This document shows positions 1 to 4,972 of a stretch of 6,517 nucleotides of DNA, one piece after another. Numbering within the stretch: position 1 is the stretch's first letter; every line of letters begins with the position of its first letter. Source of the DNA: JBJXFK01 sp046155505 (lineage in GTDB: Bacteria; Planctomycetota; Phycisphaerae; UBA1845; Fen-1342); contig JBJXFK010000365.1 of assembly GCA_046155505.1 (NCBI GenBank), positions 1 to 6,517 of the forward strand, given 5' to 3'. The notes under the pieces are model-generated. The model was not told the origin of the DNA, did no database searches, and was given only the letters and a program-made list of their open reading frames with translations. Position numbers and translations under genes: made by a program.

Positions 1-501
1 CTCGTCGCTCAGCGTGCCGCCGCCCTCGATCTCCAGCGCCCACGCCCGCTCGCACTGCTTGCACGCTTCCGCCGATCGGCGTCGCTGTCGTTCGATCACG
101 CCCTCGCCGACGCGCACGACCGACCGCTCAAATTCGGCGAGCACGAGCCGCGACACGCCCAGCTCCGTGCATTTTTCCACGAGCCAGTCCAGCCGCGGCC
201 CCTTCGGCGCTGCGACGATCAGCGTCAATGGATTCGACGGCGGTGCAACAAGCTCGACGCGCTCGACACGCACCACCGCCCGCGGCGCAGCCTTCCGCCC
301 GCTTGCCGGCTGCGGCTCGAGTACACCGAGCGCGACATGCCCGCACAAATCGACCGCAATCGCCCGTTCGCCGCTGCGCATGCGCAGCACGGTCAACGCA
401 TGTCGCGACTCGTCTTCATCAAGGGCGATCTCCCTTACGCCGACATCAAACGGCGCAGCCAGGAATCGCGGCAAATCGGGTCGCTGACTCGCGTCGGACA
501 T
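1..501 (-). CDS. rsmE: 16S rRNA (uracil-1498-N3)-methyltransferase RsmE, 3' end cut off by the window
   Basis: RsmE-type SPOUT methyltransferase that uses S-adenosylmethionine to methylate N3 of U1498 in 16S rRNA of the small subunit. I translated it from the reverse complement: 167 codons are present without a stop, and the family is usually about 240-250 aa, so the C-terminal knotted SAM-binding part is missing. Visible family features: the N-terminal PUA-like part with RHALTVLRMRSGE near residues 33-45, then AAPKGPRLDWLVEKCTELGV at 97-116, which is the characteristic K-G...(K/E)-x-x-E-L-G-V stretch, then R126 and the AEACKQCER segment at 144-152. The ATG at 499-501 is preceded by AGGA (509-512 on the minus strand) with a 7-nt spacer, which supports this start. 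It is transcribed divergently from the toxin-antitoxin-like pair. No promoter for it was recognised. Third positions are strongly G/C, as expected for a real gene here. The family call rests on motif recognition only. Confidence 0.88.
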   Translation of the reverse strand, partial: MSDASQRPDLPRFLAAPFDVGVREIALDEDESRHALTVLRMRSGERAIAVDLCGHVALGVLEPQPASGRKAAPRAVVRVERVELVAPPSNPLTLIVAAPKGPRLDWLVEKCTELGVSRLVLAEFERSVVRVGEGVIERQRRRSAEACKQCERAWALEIEGGGTLSDE

Positions 502-764
502 TTCATCATCCTACGAGCGCGATCCCACGCTCGCCACCGGCCGAATCGGTCGCGGGTCAGGTGTCTGAAGGCTTGGACCAAGGGCATGGTCGCATCGAAA
601 CGCAGTGAGACGCGGCGATGCCGGATGACGACGGCGATTCAAAATTTTGGCCAATGGTGTGAAGCGGGCTGCGCTATTGAGCGGGGTGCGTGGACGCCGC
701 GCGGCTTTCGCGAAGTCGGTGCCGAGCGGCCCTCGTTGGGCGAGTTATCGGCGGCCTGCAAAAT

Positions 765-794
765 TTGGCATATGTCAAAAACATGTGCTATACT
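765..794 (+). promoter_or_regulatory. Sigma70-type promoter of the toxin-antitoxin-like operon
   Basis: The -35 box TTGGCA (765-770) and -10 box TATACT (789-794) are separated by 18 nt, and TGC just before the -10 box (786-788) gives an extended -10. Each hexamer differs from consensus at one position or two. Transcription would start near 801, leaving a leader of about 37 nt before the ATG at 838. It is the clearest promoter in the window and stands in a local AT-rich patch. Confidence 0.6.
768..788. promoter_or_regulatory. Candidate operator: inverted repeat between -35 and -10
   Basis: GCATATGT (768-775) and ACATGTGC (781-788) are inverted repeats with 7 of 8 positions paired, around a 5-nt CAAAA centre; the inner ATGT/ACAT arms are perfect. 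A dimeric HTH repressor bound here would cover the spacer of the promoter. The obvious candidate is the MqsA-like protein encoded at 1230-1745, because such antitoxins commonly repress their own operon. It does not match the AACCT/AGGTT palindrome of E. coli mqsRA, so the assignment is inferred from position only. Confidence 0.35.
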
Positions 795-837
795 CGATGT
801 ACTTGGTAGCCCGTGAACCGCACCCTAACATGCGGCG

Positions 838-1233
838 ATGGGCCGAAAGCCGAGATTTCAACCGACCGCGTCCGAACTGGAACTCGCGGCACGCATACTC
901 CTCGGCGCGATTGGGGAAGTGGGTTGGTTCACCAAGGCCGAGCAAGGCGATGCCAACAAGCCTGGTCTGGCGGGACTGCGACTGCCGAAGCTCTCATCGC
1001 TCGCAAAGCGGAAAGCATCGCTACGAAATGTGTTTTGCGAGCAACTGCGGTTGGGCTACGTGCCGTCGGCGTTCGAGGAGATCGGCGACGCGGAAATGGG
1101 CAAACGATCGACGGTCGAATGGGAGTGGCGATTTCGATTTCATGGAATCGACCTTTTTGTAAAGACTGAACTGGATGTCAGCGATGTGGACTATCCGATT
1201 CTCTACATCAAGGACATCGGGCTGAAGCAATGA
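838..1233 (+). CDS. Unrecognised 131-aa protein, putative toxin partner of the MqsA-like antitoxin
   Basis: I do not recognise this family. It is a soluble, slightly basic 131-aa protein with no signal peptide, no transmembrane segment and no cysteine cluster (one Cys, in VFCEQLRLG). The first half looks helical (SELELAARILLGAIGEVG near 12-29); the second half alternates in a way that suggests beta strands (VEWEWRFRFHGIDLFVKTEL, then YPILYIKDIGL at the end). Reasons to accept it as coding: it starts about 37 nt downstream of a good promoter, its stop overlaps the next start by ATGA, and the downstream protein is an MqsA/YgiT-type regulator. Toxin-first order is usual for mqsRA and higBA modules. 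MqsR is shorter (98 aa in E. coli), and I see only a vague similarity of the C-terminal strand pattern, too weak to call homology. No strong ribosome binding site precedes ATG 838, but an in-frame TAA at 826-828 rules out an upstream start. The toxin role is inferred from context. Confidence 0.65.
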   Translation: MGRKPRFQPTASELELAARILLGAIGEVGWFTKAEQGDANKPGLAGLRLPKLSSLAKRKASLRNVFCEQLRLGYVPSAFEEIGDAEMGKRSTVEWEWRFRFHGIDLFVKTELDVSDVDYPILYIKDIGLKQ

Positions 1234-1745
1234 AAGCGAAACCCGACCTTCGCATGAGTGACGAGCGAATTGCTCGGTTCCGCTGTCCGGCGTGCGGACA
1301 GCGCCAGATGCAACGCGTTCAGCGGCCGTTTGAGTACGAGTGCGCGTATGACAAGCACAATCCAACGAAGATCCGAATTCCCGATCTTGAAGTGATCGCG
1401 TGCATGAACCCGGCGTGCGACCCGAAGTCACCCGACCACGCGGTGATCAACGACGACGCCGCCACATGGCGGGTAATGGACGAAACGTGTCGGCAACTCG
1501 GGCTGCTGACGCCGGCGGAGATTCGGGCGGGGCGAAAGAAGCTCGGGTTGAAGCAGAGCGAGTTTCAGAAGCTGCTGGGGCTGGGCGGGAATACGCTGTC
1601 GCGCTGGGAGAAGGGGCACTACTACCAGTCGCGGGCGATGGACTTGTTGATGCGATTGATGTTTGAGTGTCCGAATGCGTTTGAGCACGCGAGTCAGCGG
1701 TCGAGCGACTCCGGCGATCCAATCCGAGCCAGACGCGCGAGCTAA
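1230..1745 (+). CDS. MqsA/YgiT-type zinc-finger and HTH antitoxin-like transcriptional regulator
   Basis: A 171-aa protein with the MqsA/YgiT layout: an N-terminal zinc-binding domain followed by a Xre-type HTH. Possible zinc ligands are C19 and C22 (CPAC) and C58 and C63. The second pair has four residues between the cysteines where MqsA has a CxxC, and C38 is an extra cysteine. The HTH covers about 94-146: LTPAEIRAGRKKLGLKQSEF, then LLGLGGNTLSRWEKG and SRAMDLLMRLM. This matches the MqsA C-terminal domain well; N121 and R125 fall where MqsA has its DNA-contacting Asn97 and Arg101. The tail after about residue 150 is polar and probably disordered. By analogy it would bind and neutralise the preceding gene product and repress the shared promoter at 765-794. 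Its ATG overlaps the upstream TGA, and no strong Shine-Dalgarno is visible, which suggests coupled translation. The family call is firm; the antitoxin role depends on the partner being a toxin. Confidence 0.9.
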   Translation: MKAKPDLRMSDERIARFRCPACGQRQMQRVQRPFEYECAYDKHNPTKIRIPDLEVIACMNPACDPKSPDHAVINDDAATWRVMDETCRQLGLLTPAEIRAGRKKLGLKQSEFQKLLGLGGNTLSRWEKGHYYQSRAMDLLMRLMFECPNAFEHASQRSSDSGDPIRARRAS

Positions 1746-1748
1746 GAG

Positions 1749-1766
1749 CTGCGCGACTTCGCGCGG
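1749..1766. terminator. Possible bidirectional stem-loop between convergent genes
   Basis: CTGCGCG, loop ACTT, CGCGCGG forms a 7-bp stem with one T-G wobble. It lies between the antitoxin stop (1745) and the stop of the convergent minus-strand gene (1798). There is no U tract on either strand, so it is not a canonical intrinsic terminator; placement is the main argument. Confidence 0.3.
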
Positions 1767-1797
1767 GGCAATGATCTAAACGACGACCGAGGGAATC

Positions 1798-2556
1798 TCA
1801 GTTGTCGACTCGTCCGTCAGATGGCTTATCCGCGCACGCAGTCGGTGCGCCACACTCCGGGCAACGCCCGGACGTGTTACCTGTAAGGTTGTAGCCGCAC
1901 GCCGCGCAGCTCTGTCCGGCGAACGCGATTCGCCGCAGTTGGTTACGGACTCGCACAATCGCGAGCGCGAACATCAGTCCGAACAGTGGCCAGCCAGCCG
2001 AAAGCAACTTGCTTGCCCACGACGGCCATTGCCAATCAAACGGTATCAGGCCGTCCTGTCGTAGTCGCTCGACGGTGACTCGCGCGATCGCGCGTGCGAG
2101 AAACCATACGAAGCAACCGATCAGAAAAGTGCCCCATGTCAACCGGCATGGCGTTCGGGGCGCGAACAAGCAGAGCATCGGTCGCCAGCGCTGGAAGCTT
2201 CGTCGGCGATCGCGGTACCAGAGCACGATAGTCGGCAGGCCGAGCGGCAGAAGCAAAAGCCAAAGCGGAATCAACCGATCAACGATACGAACGCCGCCGA
2301 TTGTCCCGACCGTCTGTTCGGGATAGGCCGCTACACCGACGGGGATAGTCGAACCGCAACTCCATGAACCTGGTCTGCCGAACTCGACTGTGTATGGTGC
2401 ATCGGCGAGACCGATTCGGATGGCCCCGGCCGTAAGCGTCACGTAGCCTGTTCGCGAGGAAAACTCATACCAAATGACGCGCGTGAGCGAGCAGTAGAAC
2501 GCGACGGCGAGACACAGCGTCGAAAGAAGCAGCAGCCATTTCGCGGCACGCTGCAA
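1798..2556 (-). CDS. Planctomycete-type multi-pass membrane protein with C-terminal zinc ribbon
   Basis: A 252-aa predicted inner-membrane protein of unknown function. Hydrophobic segments lie at about 7-24, 95-114, 141-158 and 187-203. A loop at about 28-92 follows the first segment, with aromatic and Gly-rich stretches. The run IPLWLLLLPLGLPTIVLWYR (96-115) followed by DRRR is a pattern I associate with many planctomycete hypothetical proteins. The C-terminal zinc ribbon uses C217, C220, C232 and C235, with GYNLTGNTSGRCPEC at 221-235. The start is TTG at 2554-2556: GGAG (2565-2568, minus strand) stands 8 nt upstream, and the stop of the upstream gene (2559-2561) leaves a 2-nt gap, so translation is probably coupled. 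The ribbon is nearly identical to that of the upstream neighbour. It may mediate metal binding or protein contacts on the cytoplasmic face, but no specific function can be assigned. Confidence 0.85.
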   Translation of the reverse strand: MQRAAKWLLLLSTLCLAVAFYCSLTRVIWYEFSSRTGYVTLTAGAIRIGLADAPYTVEFGRPGSWSCGSTIPVGVAAYPEQTVGTIGGVRIVDRLIPLWLLLLPLGLPTIVLWYRDRRRSFQRWRPMLCLFAPRTPCRLTWGTFLIGCFVWFLARAIARVTVERLRQDGLIPFDWQWPSWASKLLSAGWPLFGLMFALAIVRVRNQLRRIAFAGQSCAACGYNLTGNTSGRCPECGAPTACADKPSDGRVDN

Positions 2557-2558
2557 GA

Positions 2559-2969
2559 TCAGTTCTCCGTTGGTCGAGCATGGCGCTCGGGATCAGATTT
2601 TTCAGGCTGCCGCACTTTCGGAGATTCTCCGCGGTCGGTCGATTCGCTACACTCCGGACAGCGCCCAGACGTGTTACCCGTGAGGTGATACCCGCACTGA
2701 TCGCACTTAGGCGGTCCTGAGCGAATCTGCTTGCCGCTGGAAGCCAGGAGGATTCCCGGCACTGCGAGAAACACCAGTCCAAAAGCGCACCAGAGCGTGG
2801 CGTGCAAGGACAGAAAGATATCCCAGGAGGAGGCCGTGAGCCATCCTCCGTTTTGACGCGGCGGCGCATTCAGTTTCTTGTAGAAGCGCAATGCTAGGCC
2901 GAGTCCGAACAAAAGCCACACGACGGCGATATGCAGCAAGATCCAGCGGCCGATTTTTCGAGCGGACAC
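2559..2969 (-). CDS. Small two-TM membrane protein with C-terminal zinc ribbon
   Basis: A 136-aa predicted membrane protein of unknown function. Transmembrane segments lie at about 8-28 and 55-77, joined by a short loop. A zinc ribbon follows with C89, C92, C104 and C107 (CDQCGYHLTGN, then TSGRCPEC). The tail after residue 108 is polar and charged (PEKSDPERHARPTEN), likely disordered. It starts at GTG (2967-2969), with AAGGGG (2976-2981, minus strand) 6 nt upstream as ribosome binding site. It precedes the 252-aa zinc-ribbon protein with a 2-nt gap, so both form an operon, and they share the same 12-residue core LTGNTSGRCPEC. They therefore probably share a zinc-ribbon module by duplication or recombination, while their membrane parts differ. 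No clear promoter was found in the 63 nt up to the next ORF. Confidence 0.85.
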   Translation of the reverse strand: MSARKIGRWILLHIAVVWLLFGLGLALRFYKKLNAPPRQNGGWLTASSWDIFLSLHATLWCAFGLVFLAVPGILLASSGKQIRSGPPKCDQCGYHLTGNTSGRCPECSESTDRGESPKVRQPEKSDPERHARPTEN

Positions 2970-3032
2970 GTTCTGCCCCTTCGCGTATCGAAGATCAACT
3001 ACTGACTGCAGCGAAATATGCTAACGGCCGTC

Positions 3033-3326
3033 TCACTTGAATTCGAAGCGCTGCGGGCGACCGCGTTTGGCGAAGCCGTTCGAGTTGGCTAAGCCACCCC
3101 CGGTCGAGAGTTCGTACTCGATGCTCTCCGGGGAATCGTGGCGCGGGTTCTCGTAAACGGCGCGCGTGCCGCTCGGCACGGTCAGCACAAAATCTATCGG
3201 CGGGGCGCCGCCGTCGCGCTCGACGATCCGAAGGAACTCGAGCCCGACGATCTTGCCGCGCGCGACCGTGCGCGAGGTGGTGAGCATCGATCCGACGAGC
3301 CGCCCGCGGGCCGGCCAGCCACGCAC
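3033..3326 (-). CDS. Hypothetical 97-codon ORF, possibly the 3' part of a frameshifted gene
   Basis: I recognise no family. Codon use favours coding: from about 3287 down to the stop, third positions are almost all G or C, which the other frames do not show. The product is soluble, with plausible beta-rich stretches (IDFVLTVPSG, ESIEYELSTGG) and a basic end (KRGRPQRFEFK). The longest version starts at GTG 3324-3326 with no ribosome binding site; ATG at 3285-3287 is an alternative with a weak GGA upstream. An in-frame stop at 3336-3338 closes the frame. In the neighbouring frame, GTG at 3358-3360 opens VAIADLTVIGDRAW, preceded by GGTGGG-like sequence. That could be the true N-terminus, joined to this frame by an indel near 3290-3325. 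It may therefore be a degraded gene or contain an assembly error. It is co-oriented with the two zinc-ribbon genes. Confidence 0.42.
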   Translation of the reverse strand: MRGWPARGRLVGSMLTTSRTVARGKIVGLEFLRIVERDGGAPPIDFVLTVPSGTRAVYENPRHDSPESIEYELSTGGGLANSNGFAKRGRPQRFEFK

Positions 3327-3678
3327 GGTCGCCGATCACAGTGAGATCGGCAATCGCCACCCGTTGACACCCACCCTACCCCCCGGTTACCTTCCCCAAT
3401 CCTGACCCGCCACGGTCAGGATTATGCTCACTCGCATGGAGCGTGCGGCCTTGGAAACAGGGCCGTTCCGGGCTTCCCGACTCGCAGAGGGAACTTCGGG
3501 CTTCCGAGTGGGTCCGCGACTGCGACCTCCAGAAGCGTGGCGATGGTTGCGGAGGCGACCGCCAGCCGGCGGATCACACGGCGTCAAACCCGTGCGAACC
3601 CAAGGGCGAGACGGTCGGACGAGCCGCTGGTCGGCTCGGAATGCGAGCGTTCGTTTGGCTCGCGATGCGACCCCGGAA
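3327..3678. other. Gene-poor stretch with several inverted repeats upstream of tRNA-Gln
   Basis: No open frame here looks real: the longest plus-strand frame runs into the tRNA and has Arg/Pro-rich, non-family-like content. Structure is more noticeable than coding. There is a perfect 10-bp inverted repeat at 3398-3423. At 3620-3638, CGAGCC and GGCTCG pair around a 7-nt loop. At 3643-3663, GCGAGC and GCTCGC pair around a 9-nt loop. A TTGACA at 3364-3369 lacks a convincing -10 partner. The region could hold a structured non-coding RNA, the tRNA leader or gene debris; I cannot choose between them. Confidence 0.4.
3398..3423. repeat. Perfect 10-bp inverted repeat with 6-nt loop
   Basis: AATCCTGACC and GGTCAGGATT are exact reverse complements around CGCCAC. 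It is the strongest perfect small palindrome in the window. No T tract follows on either strand, so it is not a classical terminator; it could be a protein-binding site or the first hairpin of an RNA. Confidence 0.6.
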
Positions 3679-3749
3679 TACCCGGTGGTGTAATGGTAAC
3701 ACTAAAGGTTTTGGTCCTTTCATTCCTGGTTCGAGTCCAGGCCGGGTAG
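3679..3749 (+). tRNA. tRNA-Gln (anticodon UUG)
   Basis: The cloverleaf folds fully. Acceptor TACCCGG (3679-3685) pairs with CCGGGTA (3742-3748). The D stem is GTGT/ACAC around AATGGTA. Anticodon stem AAAGG/CCTTT holds the loop TTTTGGT with anticodon TTG at 3711-3713, reading CAA. T stem CCTGG/CCAGG encloses TTCGAGT. All four stems pair perfectly. The discriminator base is G3749 and the CCA tail is not encoded, so it must be added after transcription. The variable loop is short (4 nt). Anticodon and discriminator agree with glutamine. Confidence 0.95.
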
Positions 3750-3813
3750 TACTGCCGCAATTTCGGGCGGGAATCGCGGCCCGTTCGAGGCGGGAATGAG
3801 TTGACGGAAACCG

Positions 3814-3850
3814 CTCGCTGGCGCTCGCGGTCACTCGCTAGCGCTTCGCG
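3814..3850. repeat. Two diverged copies of a CGCTCGCTGGCGCTCGCG-like unit
   Basis: CTCGCTGGCGCTCGCG (3814-3829) is followed by CTCGCTAGCGCTTCGCG (3834-3850), differing by one substitution and one inserted T. The first copy also contains the inverted arms CCGC (3811-3814) and GCGG (3827-3830). It is part of the repeat-dense spacer between tRNA-Gln and prs. Confidence 0.55.
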
Positions 3851-3872
3851 TTCGGATCACTGGCGCGATCGG

Positions 3873-3893
3873 CTGCGGGCTGGAAGCCCGCAG
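3873..3893. repeat. Perfect 9-bp hairpin with 3-nt loop, possible tRNA-Gln end signal
   Basis: CTGCGGGCT, loop GGA, AGCCCGCAG is a very stable stem about 125 nt after the tRNA. No U tract follows, so intrinsic termination is doubtful. The right part overlaps the 28-nt repeat at 3877-3926. Confidence 0.5.
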
Positions 3894-3926
3894 TACACAA
3901 GAACGGACTGGAAGCCCATAGCACAC
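3877..3926. repeat. 28-bp-period tandem duplicate around TGGAAGCCC
   Basis: TGGAAGCCC occurs at 3881-3889 and again at 3909-3917, each followed by a diverged copy of nnAGyACAC; 15 of 18 positions agree. I have the impression that similar GGCTGGAAGCC-type spacers recur in planctomycete genomes, but I cannot verify that here. Confidence 0.55.
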
Positions 3927-3947
3927 GTGCTCGCACAAGTGCTCGCA
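3927..3947. repeat. Direct repeat GTGCTCGCA with 12-bp period
   Basis: GTGCTCGCA is present exactly at 3927-3935 and at 3939-3947. It continues the chain of short duplications in the prs upstream spacer. Confidence 0.5.
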
Positions 3948-3962
3948 TCAGAGTCGCACTGA

Positions 3963-3995
3963 GCACTAGGAACTAGGCACTAGAAACTAGGCACT
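3963..3995. repeat. Four tandem heptamers ACTAGRN just upstream of prs
   Basis: ACTAGGA, ACTAGGC, ACTAGAA and ACTAGGC run without gaps from 3965 to 3992, followed by a partial ACT. They can also be read as two 14-nt units GCACTAGRAACTAG. The array contains four CTAG tetramers in 28 nt, a word usually scarce in bacterial DNA. It ends 21 nt before the prs start. Copy number and unit length match the arms of the 94-bp elements further down, but the sequence is unrelated. Confidence 0.7.
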
Positions 3996-4016
3996 GCTGA
4001 AAAAGGCGGCTGTTCA

Positions 4017-4964
4017 TTGAAGGGCATCAACATCTTTGCCGGCCGGAGCAATCCGCAGCTCGCGCAGAAGATTTCGGCCTATCTCGGCACGCCGCTGGGC
4101 AAGTTGCAGCTCGAGGATTTTCCCGACGGCGAGATTTCGCTGCGGGTGCAGGAAGACGTGCGTGGGCGCGACGTGTTTGTGGTGCAATCCACCTGCACGC
4201 CGGGCAACACGCACCTGATGGAACTGCTGATCTGCATCGACGCGCTCAAACGGGCGTCGGCGGCGCGGATCACGGCCGTGATTCCGTACTTCGGTTATGC
4301 CCGGCAAGATCGTAAGGATCTGGGCCGCGTGCCGATCACGGCGAAATTGGTAGCGAACCTGCTGACCGTTGCGGGCACGAATCGTATTCTGACGATCGAC
4401 CTGCACGCGGATCAGATTCAGGGGTTCTTTGATATTCCGGTCGACAATTTGTCGGCCCAGCCGGTGCTGACGGCGTATTTCGAGTCGCAGAACGTCGAGT
4501 CGATCACGCTGGTCAGTCCGGACATCGGCAATGCCAAGCGAGCTCGAATTTACGCGGAACGTTTGGGCGGCGAACTGGCGATCATCGACAAGCGTCGCAT
4601 CAGCGGCAGCGAAGCGGTGAGTTACAACATCATCGGTGACGTCAAAGGCAAGACGGTCATCATGGTGGACGACATTATCGCCACCGGCGGCACACTGGTG
4701 CAGGCGGCGAAGATCGTTCGCGATCGCGGAGCCGAGCGGGTCATCGCCAGTGCCACGCACGGCGTGCTGTGCGGGCCGGCGGTGCAGCGTCTGAGCGACG
4801 GGGCGATCGATCAACTCGCGGTGACGGACACGATTCCGCTCCGCGACGAGGCACGAGACAAACTGAGCGACAAGCTGACCGTGCTGACGGTCAGTGAACT
4901 GCTCGGCGAAGCGATACGAAGAATTCACCGCAACGAGTCGGTGAGCAGTTTGTTTATGAGGTAG
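4017..4964 (+). CDS. prs: Ribose-phosphate pyrophosphokinase (PRPP synthase)
   Basis: A cytoplasmic enzyme converting ribose 5-phosphate and ATP to PRPP and AMP, feeding purine, pyrimidine, NAD, histidine and tryptophan synthesis. The 315-aa length is standard for class I. Motifs in order: IFAGRSNPQLAQKI (6-19), FPDGEISLRV (35-44), the ATP-binding PYFGYARQDRK (90-100), DLHADQIQGFFDIPVDNL (128-145), SPDIGNAKRAR (167-177), the catalytic-loop DKRR (191-194) and the PRPP-binding VDDIIATGGTL (217-227). SPDIGNAKRAR departs from the common SPDVGG-RAR form. The start is TTG at 4017: an in-frame stop at 3981-3983 and no ATG or GTG in between leave no better choice. GG of AAAAAGG stands about 10 nt upstream. 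It opens the prs-rplY-pth-rpsF operon. No clear promoter lies in the repeat-rich spacer before it, so transcription may partly come from tRNA-Gln or further upstream. Confidence 0.97.
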   Translation: MKGINIFAGRSNPQLAQKISAYLGTPLGKLQLEDFPDGEISLRVQEDVRGRDVFVVQSTCTPGNTHLMELLICIDALKRASAARITAVIPYFGYARQDRKDLGRVPITAKLVANLLTVAGTNRILTIDLHADQIQGFFDIPVDNLSAQPVLTAYFESQNVESITLVSPDIGNAKRARIYAERLGGELAIIDKRRISGSEAVSYNIIGDVKGKTVIMVDDIIATGGTLVQAAKIVRDRGAERVIASATHGVLCGPAVQRLSDGAIDQLAVTDTIPLRDEARDKLSDKLTVLTVSELLGEAIRRIHRNESVSSLFMR

Positions 4965-4972
4965 TCTTGGGA

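Larger units (their letters stand above)
502..837. other. Divergent intergenic spacer without a recognised gene
   Basis: The stretch lies between the divergent rsmE and the 838-1745 gene pair. Open frames crossing it have no plausible ribosome binding site and resemble no family I know. It holds the promoter at 765-794 plus a small AT-rich island at 639-650 inside otherwise GC-rich DNA. The sequence around 640-654 (CAAAATTTTGGCC) resembles that at 759-769 (CAAAATTTGGC), perhaps a decayed duplicate of the promoter region. I see no convincing promoter for rsmE. Confidence 0.55.

Noticed and set aside
14..816. Overlapping plus-strand open frames of 126-159 codons (14-487, 228-608, 337-816) and the minus-strand 128-346 frame
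   Set aside because: They lie antisense to, or out of frame with, rsmE, are Arg/Ser/Ala-rich and have no ribosome binding sites; the rsmE frame explains the region.
647..1169. Plus-strand open frames 647-1162 and 813-1169
   Set aside because: They overlap the 838-1233 frame. The latter starts right after the promoter and couples to the antitoxin by ATGA, while these give no family-like product.
838..1233. Calling the 131-aa protein MqsR
   Set aside because: It is longer than MqsR and shares only a vague C-terminal strand pattern; no specific MqsR motif could be identified.
3364..3392. TTGACA at 3364-3369 as a promoter
   Set aside because: The -35 box is perfect, but the hexamers 16-18 nt downstream (around TTACCT) do not resemble a -10 box.
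3371..3397. C-rich run as a minus-strand G-quadruplex
   Set aside because: Only GGGGGG-TA-GGG-T-GGG is compact; the fourth run is 9 nt away, outside the usual loop limit.
3424..3799. Plus-strand open frames of 70-118 codons at 3424-3693, 3443-3799 and 3537-3749
   Set aside because: They run through the tRNA-Gln gene and have Arg/Pro-rich composition typical of chance frames in GC-rich DNA.
4014..4928. A 304-codon minus-strand open frame
   Set aside because: It is a full antisense shadow of prs, which has all PRPP synthase motifs; His/Arg/Gln-rich content marks it as a codon-bias artefact.
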